DNA of 64,000 nucleotides from Stercorarius parasiticus (GCA_013396915.1 VWZL01000278.1:124001-188000); one strand, 5' to 3'. Numbered from the stretch's first letter, positions 47,767 through 60,364 are shown. Numbers and translations: made by a program. The notes: generated by a model not told the origin, from the sequence alone.

Positions 47767-49231
47767 CATAGAATAGAATCATAGAGTCATTAAATAGTTT
47801 GTGTTGGAAAAGACCTCTAAAGGTCATCTAGTCCAACCCCCCTGCAGTAAGCAGGGACATCTTCAACTAAATCAGGTTTCTCAGAGCCCCGTCCGACCTG
47901 ACTTGGAATGTTTCCAGGGATGGGGCATCTACCACCTCTCTGGGAAACCTGGGCCAGGGTCTCACCACTCTCAGAATAAAGAATTTCTTCCTTATGTCTA
48001 AACTAAATCTTCTGTCTTTCTGTTTAAAACCGCTACCCCTTGTCCTGTTGCTACACTCTCTATAAAGAGTCCCTCCGCATCTTTCCTGTAGGCCCCACTT
48101 TAGGTACTGAAAAGCCGCATTAAGGTCTCCCCAGAGCCTTCTCTTCTGCAGATTGAGTAACCCCAGCTCTCCCAGCCTGTCCTCATAGCATAGGTGCTCC
48201 AGCCCTCTGATCATTTTTGTGTCCATCTTCTGGACCTGCTCCAACAGGTCCATGTCTTTCCTGTGCTGAGGGCTCCAGAGATGGACACACTACTCCAGGT
48301 GGGGTCTCACAAGAGCAGAGTAGAGGGGCAGAATCACATCCCTCAACCTGCTGCCCACGCTTCTTTGAACACAGCCCATAGTATGGTTGGCCTTCTGGGC
48401 TGCGAGCATACAATGTTGGCTCATGTTCAGCTTTTCATCCACCAGTACCCCCAAGTCCTTCTCAGCAGAGTTGCTTTCAATCCCTTCGACCCCCAGCTTG
48501 TATTGGTACTGGGGGTTGCGCCAACACACGTTCAGGACACTACGCTTGGCGTTATTGAACCTCATGATGTTCACACAGGCCCATTTCTTAAGCCTGTCCA
48601 GATCCCTCAGGAGTGTTAACTGCACCATTCAGCTTGGTGTCACCTGCAAATTTGCTGAGGGTGCACTCAGTCCCATTGTTTGTGTCATTGATGAAGATAT
48701 TAAACAGTACTGGTCCCAGTATGGACCCCTGAGGGATGCCACTTGTCACTGATCTCCGTCTGGACATTGAGCCATTGACCACTGCTCTCTGGATGCGACC
48801 ATCCAACCAATTCCTCATACACTGAACAGTCCACCCATCAAATCCATATCTAGCCAACTTAGAGAGAAGTATGTTGGGGGTCCCTTACAAAGGCTACATA
48901 GACGATATCTGTAGCTCTGCCCTTGTCGACTGGTGTAGTCACTCATTCTTAGAAGGCCACAAGGTTGATCAGGCAGGACTTGGCCTTGGTGAAGCCATGA
49001 GGGCTGACTCAAATCACATCTCTGTCCTCCATGTGCCTTAGTGTAGCTTCTAGGAGGATCTGTTCCATGTTCTTGCCAGGTGGAGAGGTGAGGCTGACAA
49101 GATTGGTAGTTCCCTGGGTCCTCCTTTCTACTCCTTTTAAAAATGGGTGCAAATAAAGTCACCAAGGACTTCACCTGACTGCCATGATTTTTCAAATATC
49201 ATGGAGAGTGGTTTGGCAACTACATTATCAT
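47767..49231 (-). mobile_element. CR1 LINE, about 1.46 kb, the longest copy in the window
   Basis: The antisense tail at 47767-47788 and the 'aaagacctctaaaggtcatctagtccaacccccctgcag' block match the 2.9 and 8.2 kb copies, so it is the same subfamily but more diverged. ORF2 sequence then continues on the minus strand through the reverse transcriptase to about 49231, where the wording V-A-K-P-L-S-M-I-F-E-K-S-W-Q-S-G-E-V is still readable. The 5' end is truncated inside the polymerase. Confidence 0.95.
47867..49225 (-). pseudogene. CR1 ORF2 reverse transcriptase remnant, catalytic Asp lost
   Basis: Minus-strand frames in order: 48815-49195 with R-K-E-D-P-G-N-Y-Q followed by a frameshift; 48588-48857 with [14 protein letters not shown] and then S-K-F-A-G-D-T, in which the first aspartate of F-A-D-D is glycine; 48290-48628 with [15 protein letters not shown]; and 47867-48253 with Y-E-D-R-L-G-E-L-G-L and F-P-R-E-V-V-D-A-P-S-L-E-T-F. 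Frameshifts and the F-A-G-D change make it inactive. It covers more of the polymerase than any other copy here. Confidence 0.92.
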
Positions 49232-50169
49232 CCAATTTTCATTTCCAACATTACAATCACTAAAACAGCCTAGACAACTTGTTAGATAAATAGGTTCTTC
49301 TATTTAATGAATAATGAAACAAAACATAGGAAAACGAAAATCTAGGACCACTTTTGGCCAGATATAACTGCCTTTATCTTTGCCAAAGAAAAAATACTTT
49401 AAAATAGCTAACACCTTCCTGAAGGCAGAGTAAAAAAATCAGTCCAAAAAACATGTCTTCATCTCCTTAAAAAGAGCATTTACACTAGAATTAAAACTAG
49501 CATCCTTTTTTCTGTCCTGTATGTGTGTTTTACAATGATGAAGGTAATATCTAATTGATTTTGTCTTACTTTCACCAGACCCTGGCAGAAATGGTGAGTA
49601 GAGGTACAAGATAGCACTCGGAGATAAAGGCTTGGCAAACATTAATTTTTTTTTTTTAAAGAAGCTATGCTGTTGAGGGGAATAATTTGAAAGACAATCA
49701 CATCCTCCGTTTAAACAAATTATGTGCTACCACCAAGTAAATGTGATATGTCTTGTGCTCTCACAAAAAATAGGCAGGTTACTCTCTTTAGGAAAAGCCA
49801 GTCCAAGGGTAACATCTGTGGTGTCCACAGACCATCCAGCACCTTGTGAAAAAAGCATCCATGTGAAAAAAAGTGATGATAGTATACACATTTTTTTTAA
49901 ACGATACACGTGCTCTGTGTTCATTACCCCCGGGAAATGTGAAGTTGATTAAATAGGAGAGGTCTGCGGCAGAGTGGAGAACTTTGATCAACAAATGAAA
50001 GCAGCTGGTGAGTGCATCCATCCACATCGCCGTGCTGTGAAAGAAATTTGTAAAGTCAGCTCGAGGAGGAGTGTAGTCCTGTGCAAGCAGGTCTGATTCC
50101 AGGGTCTTGCTCTCTCTCAGAGGCTATGTAGGACAAATGGAATAAGTCAGGCAATATGAGACTTAACAT
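49232..50169. other. Unique DNA, nothing recognised
   Basis: No gene or repeat was recognised. Overlapping short frames on both strands around 49722-50027 show no domain. Confidence 0.4.
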
Positions 50170-50330
50170 CAGTCTTGACTGGGTTTCTCAAGGATCCATC
50201 CTAAATGCTGTAGCATTCAGTATCAGAATTAACAAATTGGATCATAATAAACAGTGAGCCTGCTTACTGAATACACAGATGTAAAAAGCTGAGAGGGACT
50301 TTGAGTATGTTTCAGGTAAAATTACAGTCA
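50170..50330 (+). mobile_element. Degenerate CR1 reverse transcriptase trace, plus strand
   Basis: 'gactgggtttctcaaggatccatcctaaatgctgtagcattcag' and the following 'aacaaattggatcataataaac' fit the CR1 region that encodes G-V-P-Q-G-S-x-L, N-I-F and N-x-L-D, with many substitutions. A later 'gatgtaaaaagctgagaggg' may match the segment just after the catalytic F-A-D-D. It is an old relic, uncertain at both ends. Confidence 0.4.
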
Positions 50331-50365
50331 AAAATTACCTTTTCAAATTGAAGAAATAACCTGTT

Positions 50366-50409
50366 GGGGGGGGGGGGGAGGGGGGGGGGATTTNNNNNNN
50401 NNNNNNNNN
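50366..50409. other. Poly-G tract running into a 16-N gap
   Basis: Thirteen Gs, one A and ten Gs (50366-50389) are followed by attt and then Ns at 50394-50409. Long G runs form quadruplexes and stall polymerases, so a gap here is expected. The exact G count is probably unreliable. Confidence 0.9.
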
Positions 50410-50826
50410 TTCTACTTTCAGACAGAAAAGGAAGGCAAATAGAAGATGGTGAAAGGCTAATTAGTTAGCAGTTCCTCAAAGAGCGTCTGAAGGCTGTAAG
50501 AGGGAAGCAGTCATCATATGACAACAGACAGCAAATGCTCTATGAGCATTTATAAACTGCAATATATCTCTGATACAGAACAAGAGTCAGGAAGTAGTGC
50601 TTAAACCCCGCTAAGCACAGAGAACACTTCATTAGCTGGCTTCCAGCACTGCACTTCAATAAGTTGGCCTAATTGAAAAGCAAAGGATAGATTTAGAAAA
50701 CACACAAACAATAACAGAGAAAAAAACCCACAAGTTTGTTCAATCTACAAAAACAAATACTGAGATATATGATAGTAAGCTTTTGAAATAAAGGAAGAAA
50801 TCACCTGTGCTTAAAATCTATGGAGG
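50410..50826. other. Unique DNA, nothing recognised
   Basis: No repeat or gene was recognised between the gap and the next LTR. Confidence 0.4.
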
Positions 50827-51088
50827 TATCATGGTTTCAGCTGAGGTAGAGTTGACTTTCTTACTAGCAGTTGGTATAGTGACGTGTTTTGGATTTGTGA
50901 TGAGAATTGTGTTAGTAGTGCACTGGTGTTTTTCGTTGCTGCTAAGCAGTCAAGGCCTTTTGTGCTCCTCATCCTGCCCTGCCAGCGAGTAGGCTTGGGG
51001 GCACAGAAGTTGAGAGAGGACACAGCTGGGACAGATGACCCCAACTGACCAAAGGGATATTCCATACCATATGACATCATGCTCAGCA

Positions 51089-51094
51089 TATAAA
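51089..51094 (+). promoter_or_regulatory. TATA box of the 50.8 kb LTR
   Basis: A consensus TATAAA is followed by a purine-rich 'gctgggggaagaagg' stretch. It lies 10 bp after a TGACATCA word that resembles a CRE/ATF site with its CpG changed. Together these form a classic retroviral core promoter layout. Activity is not shown. Confidence 0.6.
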
Positions 51095-51276
51095 GCTGGG
51101 GGAAGAAGGAGGAAGGGGGGGATGTTCAGAGTTACAGTGTTTTGTCTTCCCAAGTAACCATCACATGTGATGGAGCCCAGCTTTCCTGGAGATGGCCAAA
51201 CACCTGCCTGATGATGGGAAGCAGTGAATGAATTCCTTGTTTTGCTTTGCTTGTGTGCACAGCTTTTGCTTTTCCT

Positions 51277-51282
51277 ATTAAA
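51277..51282 (+). terminator. Polyadenylation signal of the 50.8 kb LTR
   Basis: The signal variant ATTAAA lies about 185 bp after the TATA box and is followed by T-rich sequence, as expected for the R region of an LTR. The same 'ctattaaac' word occurs in the 22 kb LTR and its duplicated copy. Confidence 0.6.
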
Positions 51283-51407
51283 CTGTTTTTATCTCAACCC
51301 ACAAGTTTTCTCACTTTTAGTCTTCTAATTCTCTCCCCCATCCCAATAGAGGGGAGTGAACAAGTGGCTGCGTGGTCCTAGTTGCCAGCTGGTAGTAGGC
51401 TAAGACA

Positions 51408-54400
51408 AGGAACATGGAGAAAAATTTAGACTAGACATCAGGAAAAAACATTTTAACACTAATATTGATTGCCTTAGGACTTTGTGGTGTTTCCATCATT
51501 TGGTGTCTTTTACAGGAAGCTTGAAAGCACCTATCAAAAAGAAACAGCAATAACTTATGTAGCCTTGGTTTCCTTTCTTCCCTGGATGATCCTTTGAATT
51601 CCTTTTCAGCCCTGTTTTTTAGTGATTCTAGGACTTAAGAAAGCTTTCCAAAAAATAATGACACTTTATTGATACCTAGCTTTTCAGCAGCTAAGTTTTA
51701 TTAAATTTAACTCTATTTCTGAATTCATAAAGCTAATTCTGAAGTTCCCATGGGAATTTTACTACTTCCTAATCTTTTTTCTGCAAATGCCCTTTTATCA
51801 AAGGATTCCTACCAATACCACCTATTTTCTCATAAGATATCTGTAACTAGTAATATTATAGAAACAAAATATTCTGAGGCAAATGAGAATTAGGAAATGT
51901 CATTCTGGAAGTCAGAATTGGGATTACGGTATCTGGTATCAGATATTAGGTATCAGGTACTGATTTCGTTATCTGTAGTAATTGTAAAAAATGCAACTGA
52001 CTGCACGTAGTATAAACGATATGTGTTTCGAAGTAGGCTCTTGTTTCATTTTCTTTATGTTTGTGTATCTGGTTTTTGATTGACTACATGTTTCATTGTC
52101 TACCTCAACATGGGAGAATGCTACCGAAATCTGGCAAAAAGGACACTTTTGAGCTCATGCATGAACTGAATGCCTTCTCAGTGTCTGCAGCTGAATTCAA
52201 TAGAAATTACTACGCACCTGTGGTGATACAGTCTGGTAATTCATGAAGCTTTTTGCTTCTTTGCTAGCTCATCAAAAGAGGATAATGCTTTTTTCCTCCC
52301 TCTCTTCCTCAGCCTTTTACTTCAACTCCAGTTTAGAATGTTAGTTCTAAAGGAAAACAGATACAGTTTTGAAATTCATTGCCATAAAGCAGGATTGAAG
52401 GGTAGTTACGATGAAACCATTTAAGTGTGCCTACGTATATATCAACATTGTGACTGAGAGACATCCATTTTTATTGTTGCTCAGGGCAAGTGCTCACTGG
52501 GGTAACTCTTTTATCTCTCAGTTTAATAATGTTAAAAAGATATATGTGTTGTCGATAGTATAAGTGAGGAAACTAAGGCACATAAGACAAAGCTCTGATG
52601 AAAACTCATATGGTAAGAAAGGATTCAGTGATTCGAAGAGATCTGTGTGCTGTCTTGATCGGAGCAGTCAAAGATTTGTTATGGTAGGACAATCCTTGCT
52701 CATACAAAGTTGTCACAGCTGGACCTTTGCTTATGATAATCACCCAACCCCAGCTGGTGGTGAATGTCAAAGCCAAAGATTAAGCAAATTGTAATACATA
52801 GATCCATCATATTGTCATAACATGATGACCTATAACTGCCATTAAAAGCTGGAATATATTTGAACACCTGAGGATCACTCTAACTTGTGTTGGGTGTCAT
52901 CTATTTATTTAGCATCCAGTGGTGAAGCAACAAGTTCTCCAGTCTTACTCATATTTACCTTCCTTTCATTGAACTGTACTTAACTGTTCTGTTACCATTA
53001 CACTCTAAGTTCCAGTGACTTGATAAGGACCGTGGATTTACCTCAGTGGTAAGATTTTGAGTTTGCAGGTCATATAACATCTCCAAAATTTTCTATGGTA
53101 GATGTAAATAGGTAATAGGGAAGTGTTAAACATCCAGAAGGTCACAAAGACTTTTTGGAAAACATGATGACATAGCACCTGAATCAGTATAGGATGTGTG
53201 TGTGTTATATTCCAGGTTGTAAGGAAACCTTTATTGCCCATGGTATCTATAAAGCGATCATGTTTAGAACACATCCAAATTTGTTTTGTATACACAAAAG
53301 ACTGCAAGTTTGTTTTCAAGTTCACCACCTACTGTGCACATTTGGATCCTAGCATTTTATGATAAATTGATAGTTGACCCAACAGAACATTTCAGTAGTT
53401 CAGCCCGCTTCAGCAGATTATTCTAGGAGTACCTAAGGTCTCAGAAAAGCACTGATTCATTGACTGCCATGTATTCTCAGTTGATTAAGTACGCCTGGTA
53501 AATATTCATAGGATATTTTTGTTAATATAGTGTATACTATATGGTATTCTCAGTTAATCACATTCAAACAAAAATAAAGCAATTGCTTTTAATTTCCTTT
53601 TTTTTTTCCAGTGGGTAATTGCCTGAAAACATTCAGTGTGTGACAAAAATATAATGCATTCATTAATAAAGCCATCCCTCCACAATGAGATTTTGAGGTA
53701 CCAGATCACATAGTGATTTCCTTCACAGTTATAGAGTCATACTTTTCTTTTTTTCTACATGCTTGATTAGGGTGTCCTAAGGGATGCTGTGCCTTGGAGA
53801 TGTCTCTGGGAGACACTCACCCTTTGTTGCTTCTTGGAATTTCTAAGGAATAAGTTTGTTGCTTGTTGCCCACCTCAGCAACTAATTACAGCATGGCTGT
53901 GATTCCCTTGTGGTAGAGAAGAGGTGTTAACTCTTGGTTAATTCCTCATCAAGCTTTTGAAAAGTAAATAGATTTCTGGTACTCCAAGTATATGTAGTCA
54001 ATATAGGGCACAAGTGGAATTATTTTCTCACTTCAAACCCAATGTGTTCAAATTTTCTAAATAATCCAACTGTAAATGTTCAGCAAACAAGATTGCAAAG
54101 TCAGTAGCCTAGAGAGTGGAGTGAGCAATTTCCATAAACCACAATGAGCGGAGTAGATTGGCTGATGAGGTCCCACAGAGGCATAAGGGCCAGAAAGTTG
54201 GAGGCAGAGAATGGGACAGAATTCAGAGAAGATGAGTATCTCCCAGATACAGAGAAGGACTAAAGATTACAAAATGGAAACAGTACCGGCTTCTATGGAG
54301 TGCACACACTCTTCTCAACCAGAGAAATATTTCAGGCAAACCATAAAAGTAAGTATGGCCTCTTACTCAGGGATGGGTCACAAGACAGAAGGCTGGGATT

Positions 54401-54454
54401 GTTAACATTAGAAATCAGACACTTAGGTTAAGCAGACATACGAAATGTGTACAA
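51408..54454. other. Unique DNA, nothing recognised
   Basis: About 3 kb of AT-rich sequence with short domain-less frames. A small imperfect repeat ('ggtatcagatattaggtatcaggtac') lies near 51935-51960. Confidence 0.4.
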
Positions 54455-54890
54455 TTATAGAAAAAAATAAATTTGAAAGGACCTCTGGTGGTCATTTATT
54501 CCAATGCTGCACTGAAAGCTGAATGAATCTCCAGGCAGTCTTAGATTACTCAGCACTTTGTCCAGTCAGGTTTTGAAAATCTCCAAGAGTGAAGGTGCAA
54601 CAGCTTGTCTGGACAAGCTGTTCTAATTCTTAAACACTCGCATTGTGAAGAAGAGATTCTTTTCTTGCAACTTGTACCCAATATGTCTTTTCCATTCACT
54701 CTGCATCTCTGAAGAAAGTCTGTCTCTCTCTTCTTTATAACCTTCTTTTTACAAAGATGGCAGTCTCTGAGAAAGACTGTTCAGCCAGTTTTCTACCCAA
54801 TTTATGGTGTTCTTATGTAAACCATAACTCATCATACCATGTTATGGTATACTGTGTCAAAATCCCTGATGAATGCTTCTAACCACCTTT
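54455..54890 (-). mobile_element. Old CR1 LINE, minus strand, with internal deletion
   Basis: The antisense 3' region reads 'gaaaggacctctggtggtcattt', then 'cagtcaggttttgaaaatctccaagagtgaagg' and 'tgtctggacaagctgttctaattcttaaacactcgcattgtgaagaagag', matching the ORF2 C-terminal end. At about 54780-54890 the sequence jumps to an older part of the reverse transcriptase ('cagccagttttctacccaatt', and the antisense of a D-F-D-T-V-Y-H-N stretch). In intact copies these two parts lie much farther apart. The middle is therefore missing, or two copies adjoin. Heavily mutated. Confidence 0.7.
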
Positions 54891-57800
54891 TTGCATTTCA
54901 TAAGCCTGGAAATTGCTTCCATGAGCATATACAAGATCAAACACCGCAGAGAAAGTATCTGAGGTGTTTCTCTTCTCACAATACAAAAGCAAAGGGCTGT
55001 TCATTGAAATAGATAACAGATTTAAACGCATCGTGTTTTCCATGTCTATCCTATTTAGGTGGTGTAAAACATTGCCACAGGATGCCAAGCCTTGTGTCAA
55101 TACTGGAAGGGAGGATGCATGCCTTATGCCTTGTTCACAAGGATGAAGAGCTTGGGCTTGTGCAAATACTGCATCAGGACAAGGAATGAGCATGCACCGT
55201 TCTGCTTCATGCCCTCCTTTCTTTAGGATGGAAATCAACAAATAGAGGGGCTAAAGTTTATTCCAGTGGATCCCCTCAGATACACTGCTCTGCTCTGCAA
55301 GGAGGAGTTGTCCATGATACATGTCCAGCTCCAGTCTACTGTTCTTCGATGTCAATGTAGTACTTGAGCCCAATAGTAGATAAGTAATGTGCACCGTCAA
55401 GAAAACCCTTTTATCCAAGTGTTTCCTTCCTCAGTTTACCAAATGAAACAAGTTCAAATGGGATTTATTTTTCTTAGGATATGTTTGGGTTTATCCCCTT
55501 AGAACTTTGATTTAGGATGGTCACAGTCCTCCCTGAAAACAGTTTTAAACGTAGACAAGGCCTTAGAAAAATAATTGCTTGTTTTTCTTGATAAGAAGGG
55601 GAGCCGGAGTTATTACACTTAATGCTAAAAAATGCTTTGAGAGCAGTTATAATCCTCACTCTTGAGAGATCAATGAAATCTTAACAGAATGAAACCTTCC
55701 CGGGGACAGATTCTAACGCATTTTTCTAAGTTTCTCAACTGGCCACTGTTGAAGAAAGGATATTGGATATTGGATTACACAAGGTTTTCCTATGTTCTTG
55801 TGCTCCACTAACTGGTAGGAAGAGTACTCAGTAAGGGGACTACAGTTCCTGAGAGAAGGGACTTATTATCTTTCTTATGGGTTGATGTTATGGACCTGCT
55901 GATATATTTGCCTCCCTTGCAAATGTTGAACTCTGAAGAACATCAGACTTATCAGGCATCTCCAAGGACTTTTTTTTTAAAAGAGCATTAGTTAAAATTT
56001 TTTGCATCCTTCAGAATTCATGTGGACAAAACATGAACTCTGAGAGAGAAAATATAACTATCTTATATTTATATATGTCAAAGATTTTAGATCCAATATA
56101 TTGTGGTCTTCTGCCCCTGCATGTAAATTTTCTGCTTCTCAAAGGGACATCCGCAAATTCTACTTCTACAACAACATAAGGCTTTGATTTCTGACAATTA
56201 GCAATGCTAAACTAATTTGTCAAATAGCAAAATCATTGTAAGTGTTTCAGGGCCATGTGATGAATTCTAAGAAATCTCTCGTAGGTGTTGAGATTGAAGT
56301 GCAGTGAAGAAATGTTTCCTAAATGTTTGGACACAGAAGTGTTGCCCATGAAATATTGAGTCATCATTCTGAATCTGCCACTAATTTTCTATGTTGCCTT
56401 GAGCAACTCACCTAAATCTCTCTGTTCGGTTTTGTCTCTTTAAAATGGAGATACTAAAATTTTTTTTTCTATTCTGTGTAGGTATCTTTGATTAATTAGT
56501 TAATATCTGTAAAATCCTCTGAAATGTAAAGTGTTCTATAAGTATGATACATTGTTTAAGAAGAGATTTTCATGCATAAATGACAAATTTTTCCATTCAG
56601 TAAATTTGCTGGAGGAATAGATTAAATGCATAAATGAACATATTCAGAGAATGAAAAAGAGCAAGGTTAGATATAACTTCAAGGAGGAAACTGGGGTATA
56701 GGTGGACTGGTGGAGTACCACAAATATCAACTTCAGGCATATTTATGTCCTTTATACATCATACACATTGTAGATCTATTGAAGTGCCTTAGGAGAATGC
56801 TGTGTCAGTAATACACTAAAATGTGATTGCACTAAATTAAGAGTGGTGTCACTGTACAAAAAGAACAGTTGCATTGCAGCAGCGTATTTTGAATCTATTT
56901 GAAAATCAGAAAGGTAAACTATTGGGATATATTTAAAGTATTTTAGAAAAAAATAAAAATATTTGTAATTTTAATAGTTTTGGTGGAAGGAACAATTTTA
57001 ACAAATCTCATTTTTTATTTTAAAAAATCATAATTTACTTGCAAGAATTTAGAAAGTTAAGGTTCTCCATTATAAAAGTCAATTATGGTTTGAAATGTCA
57101 GGTAATTTATGCCTATAAATATTTCAAATTGAAAGGTAAAACTCAAACCAAACTTCTTGTACATAACTGAAATGAAGCCTTACAATGGGTTATTTCTTGT
57201 TGTTTTTTTTTTCCAAAGCACCTGATACACATGTATTTTAATCTCAATTTAGCAGAGAGACAATAAGCACTTTGTTGTTGTGAGTCTCCTACAGTTGAGA
57301 TTGATAATACTGTTAGGTAGGTATCGGAGAGATGCTGAGTCGCTGAGCAGATGATGTATTTAGACATGGTAAGTCTCTTTTATCACACAATTAACTTATG
57401 TAAAAACAAATACCACCAAATGACTCTTATGAACAATGACATCCATGAAGACAATGAAAACAGGTACAAATTGTCATTTCCTGCTGTTCACTCAGGCGCA
57501 TCCTTCACCCTGCACAACTTTGATTTCTAATTATCGTTAACCATTGAGGTGACGTTTGCACTGGCAATCTGAACGCATCACCCAGTGCACTCATCTAGAC
57601 CCTAATCACTAGCTCTTTGATTATTCTCAGTAGCCAATACATTGCAATGTTTCTTCAGTGATCCCTGTGTTGTGTCACCTGAGAATGGATTAAGGTCCTC
57701 CAGAAACATTTCCCCAGATGATCACTTGGTCACTCACAAGGACCAAATTCCACACTGCTGAAGCAGTCAGCTCTAAACAGCTTTTGTCCGGTGAAGAGCT

Positions 57801-58490
57801 TCATCTTATATTGATCCCAAACTCACTTGGAAAGTGTCCCTAAGGTCTGGCTAGTCTTCTAGATGTGAGGGATTTCTTTTCCGTCAGAACCGTAGCCGAC
57901 ATTGACCTGCAAAACTGTCTTGTGAAATTAAGCACCATCTGAAATAGCTCACATAGCCTAAGACCCAGCTGCTGTATAGAATGTTTCATTTTGTTATATT
58001 TGGTACATCTCAGATTGCTATATATGCATACCACCTTCCAAGATTGGAAACTACTAAGCTGTATTCACTTGAGGACCTCTTTGAATATTTGTAAGATCAC
58101 CAGCATGGAAAGGAGAGTTCTACATTTAGAGATGCTACAGCTGTCAGATATCTGACTGAATTGTGTTTGTAGCTTTGATTTGTTTATCAGTCTTTTGATG
58201 TCAGGTGACCATTTAGGAGGCAAGGACATGAAATATTTTTATAGCTCCATTATATGTGTGTTTACGTATATATAGTATGTACAGTCACTATAAGCAGAGA
58301 AATAACAAGATTTGTTTCAGGTAATTTAAAAAAAAAAAACAAAACCCAAACCTCAAGCATACAAAAGAAAGAAAGAAGCAAACATAAACTACTGATATTC
58401 CCCTCTTTCTATCTCTCCCCATGTCAACAGTTGAGTGTATGTCTAGAATAAAGTATGAGGGGCGTCACAGCATTAGAAAAAATCTTGACA
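54891..58490. other. Unique DNA, nothing firmly recognised
   Basis: Some 3.6 kb without clear repeats. A faint CR1-like word pattern ('gtggagtaccacaaatatcaac') occurs near 56711 but is too short to call. The 120-codon minus-strand frame at 54879-55241 shows no family motif. A moderately GC-richer stretch lies at 57480-57800. Confidence 0.4.
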
Positions 58491-58815
58491 CATTGGAGGA
58501 AATTCAAGGAAAAGCAACATAAATTATTAAGGGGCTGAAAGGATTGACTTACGGTGAAAGATTAAAAGAAATAAATATGTATAACTTGCTAAGCAATGAC
58601 TGGAGGGGGGAAGGGGGAAGGGACATGTTAACCGTCTACATATATTTGAAGGCAATAAACATCAAGGATAGAAAGGAATTATTTAAGGTGGTCTTAGTGT
58701 ATAACCAAGAAAAAAAATAAGTTGCAGTGCAAATTAATGTTGGTAAAATTAAACCAGAAATTAAAATCATCGTAAACTGTACATCCTTTTCAAAAGTAGA
58801 ATAGTCATTTAAGGG
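58491..58815 (+). mobile_element. Ancient CR1 LINE relic, plus strand
   Basis: 'cattggaggaaattcaaggaaaagcaacataaattattaaggggctgaaaggattgacttacggtgaaagattaaaagaa' follows the CR1 ORF2 segment that encodes L-E-x-I-Q-x-K-A-T and L-T-Y-x-E-R-L-K-E. Next comes 'acatgttaaccgtctacatatatttgaaggc', matching the segment D-M-L-T-V-Y-x-Y-L-K. There is no octamer tail and many substitutions, so it is older than the tail-bearing copies. Confidence 0.6.
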
Positions 58816-60359
58816 AAACATGGTTCTTCAGAGTTGTTAGCAACCATCTTATTTGGCCAGGGTTGGGGAAAGGTGCAGTCAAATCCCTCCAGCATAAGAA
58901 ATAGGAGTTCAAGTTTTCCAAATTCCCAGTGAGCTTTCACACTGGTGGAACTTTTTTTCTATTGGTCTCTCTCTATCTTTTTTGTTCTCTCATAAGTTTC
59001 AAATGGTCTTTTTTTCCAGAAGGAAAATAAATATTGAAACCTCTGTAGGGAGGGGGTAGTGGTTTGGTTTGGATTCAGTTGGGATTTTTTTTTTTTTTTT
59101 TTACAAAATTGAGTTGTTTTCTGTCTTGGCCTGCACTAGATAATTTACCATAGGAAATTATCTTGCACTGCCAAGGAAAGGGATGAGATGATCTAATAGG
59201 CTTATTTCATCTGTAATACCTATATTTATGTGACAATTTTTTGAGGAAAACAAAGACTTCACACTCAGCCAGTGATCAAAAAGCTCACAAAATAAAGCAC
59301 AGAGGTAGAATGCCAAAATAGCCTGACAACACCAGACTTTCAAGCGCTTTTTTCCCCTGTGCCCTCTTCTCTTCCTTGGAAAAGGCTCTAATTCCTTTTA
59401 ACTGCTGGATTGTTTGTAAATCACAAAAACTTGTGCCATTCAGGGTTTTTTTAGCTAGAAGTGAGACCTCTGAAGTTGTTCTAAATCTAGACATATGTGA
59501 GTCATTAATGTTATTTTAGATTTCTATTTGTCAATAATGAAGAATAGACGCAGTCATACAGGTATCATGAGATCAACACTGAAGTAACTTGTTAGGTGAC
59601 TGAAAAAAAGCTGTGGAGAGGAATGGATTGGAAGTCAGCTTTTTATTGTATAAAGGTAGGCTGCCTTCTAGCTTGGGAGACCTGAAATAACAATTTCTAG
59701 TAATAGCGCATCATTCATCTTATAAATATAATTTCTTTAGACCAGGGCTTTTAGGAATTGCTGATGGAGAGTTTATTTTCAATCAGCATTAATGGCCCCT
59801 ATTATTTTTGCTTACTAAAGTGGATTACTGGAAAATAATAGGTATAACATGTCCAGGACTCTAATTGAAAACAATGAATGGAGTTCTTTCCTGTGTTCGT
59901 TTTCCAGCAGTTAGTTAATAAAAGTTTATGATCATTCCATTCCTGTGCCCCAAACCTCAAAGGCAAATGGAAGGAGTCTCAATCTGAACACATAGGCATA
60001 TACCGCAGTTTTGCCAGCAAGAATTTGTGATGAAACTGCCAAGGTACTGGATGTCTGCGTAATCTGTAAACAAAAGAGAAGCTGCTATTCAACTGGTATT
60101 TGAAATGCATGGAAGAGTTCTGAATGCTCATGGCAACCCTGAAACACTGTCTCTTGTGGCTTAATCCAGTAAACCCCAAACCCTATATGAAACTCTGCTG
60201 GTGTAACAGGCAACATGTCATTTAATAGCTAGTTATCTTAGCATAGCCAAGTGGTAGACCAGGCCACATCTCAGAGCAATCAACCATTGGAAAGTACTTC
60301 AAGCTAGCCTAAAGTTGGAAGGAAACTTGAATCTTCTAAGAACATTCAGTTTTGCATGG
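58816..60359. other. Unique DNA, nothing recognised
   Basis: Short frames only. An 18-T run lies at 59085-59102. Confidence 0.4.
59085..59102 (+). repeat. Poly-T run of 18
   Basis: An uninterrupted T homopolymer in unique DNA, with no retrocopy recognised next to it on the minus strand. Confidence 0.8.
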
Positions 60360-60364
60360 GAGAG

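Larger units (their letters stand above)
50827..51407 (+). mobile_element. Solo LTR of ERVL-like avian endogenous retrovirus, plus strand
   Basis: This is the best-preserved LTR in sense orientation. It has an upstream block 'aaagggatattccataccatatgacatcatg' (about 51053-51083), a TATAAA box at 51089-51094, and an ATTAAA polyadenylation signal at 51277-51282. It ends at 'taagaca'. The start reads TA where TG is expected. The length of 581 bp is almost the same as the 580-bp relative at 60365-60944. No clean target duplication could be matched at the ends, and no retroviral genes lie beside it. Frames inside it (50829-51153, minus) are chance. Confidence 0.88.

Noticed and set aside
56640..56900. 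Possible degenerate CR1 reverse transcriptase region
   Set aside because: A single G-V-P-Q-like stretch with no second ordered block nearby.
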